A DNA stretch of 64,000 nucleotides from Desulfobacteraceae bacterium (lineage in GTDB: Bacteria > Desulfobacterota > Desulfobacteria > Desulfobacterales > Desulfobacteraceae): contig JADGEQ010000012.1 in assembly GCA_016744295.1 (NCBI GenBank), forward strand, positions 62,001-126,000, in the 5' to 3' direction. Shown here piece by piece: positions 62,806 through 64,000 of the stretch. Below the pieces are notes generated by a model. It was not told the DNA's origin. It did no database searches and saw only the letters and a program-made list of their open reading frames with translations. A program made the position numbers and the translations under genes. Positions within the stretch are counted from its first letter, which is position 1; each line of letters opens with the position of its first letter.

Positions 62806-62909
62806 ACAATTGTTTTTTAGATATAAACCGACCCTGATGTTGAATGGGAACCTTCAATTTTTATGCAAACTGTTCTCATTAAATTTTAGTTTTCAAGTTG
62901 TTTGTTTTA

Positions 62910-63776
62910 TTATAGGAGAGCCGGTATAGTATGATCCTTGATGCGGTCAGCCACAAAAATTGTGATATAAAGTATCCAGAAAATCAGGAAAACATGCAGC
63001 ACGTCATTTTCAGAGAACCAGATACCCTTTGCCCATAATTTTTTTGTAATGCCTAGTTTATTGTAGATCCAATAAGCCATCATAGTGCAAAGCAGTAAAA
63101 TCCAGGAACCCAAAAGTACAAGATCCATGTAGTAACTGAACATATAGTACCGCCATGCATTCAAGAGACAAAAAAATAAAAAAACCGGTGTCGAAACCCA
63201 AACCATGAATTCAAAAGTTATCAGGGATTTAATTGGCACTATCCCTCCGATAAAAGTAAGGATAATGTATACCACGGAACTCATTACTGCATACCCAAGC
63301 AGCACCATCTGAAATGTTCCCGTTGTACAGGAATATGCTAAAGCGACCAGCATCGCATTCATGCTAGCCTGTTGGAACATGAGATAAACGACCTCCCACC
63401 AGCTGGTCCAGGAGCAGAACGGCCTCCCTGCACATTTGATCTCGTAGCCAAACGCCTGGTAACTTGTTCCGGCAAGAAGCGCGCCGATTCCCCACAGCAA
63501 AAGCGAAATACCCCACCACAGGCGAGAATTTTCGCCATTTTGAATTTGGAAAAAATATTGGCTGACACCAACGGTCAAGAGACCCAAAAGAAAAACCCAA
63601 AATGTTGAAAGGGGTTGACTTATGATCACCTCTTTGGAGGCGATCCGGATCTTTGCGCAGGGTTGTTTCATACACCAGTTGTCTGAGGTTAGGTCAGGAT
63701 CATCATGTGGAATCGATTTCAGGCGTCTAAAAACAGACAACAATACTTTTGAAATTTTAGTCAAGAGCAAAGGCAT
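62910..63776 (-). CDS. Integral membrane protein, unrecognised
   Basis: 288 residues. A basic N-terminal tail (~1-55) with two cysteines (WCMKQPCAK) precedes about seven TM helices from residue 58 to 282. TM segments include STFWVFLLGLLTVGVSQYFF, WWGISLLLWGIGALLAGTSY and HVFLIFWILYITIFVADRI. The loop ECAGRPFCSW-like part has further cysteines. No transporter motif recognised. Confidence 0.65.
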   Translation of the reverse strand: MPLLLTKISKVLLSVFRRLKSIPHDDPDLTSDNWCMKQPCAKIRIASKEVIISQPLSTFWVFLLGLLTVGVSQYFFQIQNGENSRLWWGISLLLWGIGALLAGTSYQAFGYEIKCAGRPFCSWTSWWEVVYLMFQQASMNAMLVALAYSCTTGTFQMVLLGYAVMSSVVYIILTFIGGIVPIKSLITFEFMVWVSTPVFLFFCLLNAWRYYMFSYYMDLVLLGSWILLLCTMMAYWIYNKLGITKKLWAKGIWFSENDVLHVFLIFWILYITIFVADRIKDHTIPALL

Positions 63777-63787
63777 CGTTAATTTAG

Positions 63788-64000
63788 TTAGAGCAAATAT
63801 TGATTTAAATCATCGATTGGCGGTGGAATCAAAACAAATTTGCCAACATGCTTTTTATCTGTGAATTCACGTTGTGCTTCAACAATTTTCTTGAGTGGAA
63901 ACGTTTTTGCCAGAATGGGTTTGATCTCACCTTTTTCGATATAGGAAATAAGGTTTGAGAAAATAGGCTCATCCCATGCAGTACACCCTATAAGCGTCAA
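63788..64000 (-). CDS. Zinc-binding/quinone-type alcohol dehydrogenase, C-terminal part (cut by window edge)
   Basis: About 70 residues seen, no start within the window. The end PIFSNLISYIEKGEIKPILA, TFPLKKIVEAQREF and HVGKFVLIP is the standard C-terminus of MDR-superfamily NAD(P)H dehydrogenases/quinone reductases. Coenzyme-binding and catalytic parts lie outside. Continues past base 64000. Confidence 0.75.
   Translation of the reverse strand: MTLIGCTAWDEPIFSNLISYIEKGEIKPILAKTFPLKKIVEAQREFTDKKHVGKFVLIPPPIDDLNQYLL

Overview
The window looks like a chromosome segment of a strictly anaerobic, sulfate-reducer-type Desulfobacterota bacterium, probably Desulfobacteraceae. The pointers are many PAS/Cache hybrid kinases, an MCP, a BadF/HgdC-type activator with two double-cubane 2-hydroxyacyl-CoA dehydratase-like proteins, a ferredoxin-rich winged-helix protein, DUF362, a PEP-CTERM protein and a TSUP carrier. 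This is inference from gene content; there is no rRNA or tRNA to test it.

Layout. 1-10 kb (minus strand): the 5' part of an amidase gene cut by the window edge, a dCache chemoreceptor, a Cache-GAF-PAS hybrid kinase, and a translationally coupled PAS kinase/NtrC regulator pair. 10.3-10.5 kb: a mosaic of two diverged DNA fragments, one copied from the fibronectin gene next door and one from the amidase promoter/start 9.6 kb away. 10.6-25.2 kb: a four-gene minus-strand unit for exported proteins: CARDB protein, outer-membrane beta-barrel, a 3254-residue protein with about 495-residue internal repeats, and an FN3 protein. It is preceded by a near-consensus sigma-70 promoter with a cluster of half-sites upstream of the -35 box. 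25.3-28.9 kb: an overlapping sensor / LuxR regulator / kinase trio that is a plausible controller of that unit. 29-33.3 kb: EamA transporter, gene remnants, and another hybrid kinase. 33.4-37.5 kb: radical SAM protein, PHP phosphatase, dtd, TrmJ-type methyltransferase and DUF3088.

37.5-43.4 kb is an AT-rich accessory stretch with an orphan gene, Fe-S protein, DUF1772 protein, an IS1634-type transposase fragment, dispersed short repeats, and a PEP-CTERM gene with a good sigma-54 promoter. 43.4-51.5 kb (minus): two double-cubane-type proteins, their ATP-dependent activator, a PstSCAB-type anion importer and a soluble P-type-ATPase-like HAD protein. Two gene wrecks lie in the same locus: an NtrC-type C-terminus and a NitT/TauT permease joined by deletion to an ATPase. 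51.8-64 kb: exported nitrilase, Tat-exported metallo-beta-lactamase-fold hydrolase, membrane STAND NTPase, TSUP carrier, TPR protein, VOC protein, a C-terminal remnant of a PQQ-type sugar dehydrogenase, class I aldolase, DUF362, a divergent LysR/cupin pair, a membrane protein, and the end of a zinc-type alcohol dehydrogenase.

The best candidates for something undescribed are the giant repeat protein with its barrel, CARDB and FN3 partners and their promoter region, and the double-cubane/anion-importer locus. The number of truncated genes and the patchwork repeat suggest active deletion and rearrangement here.
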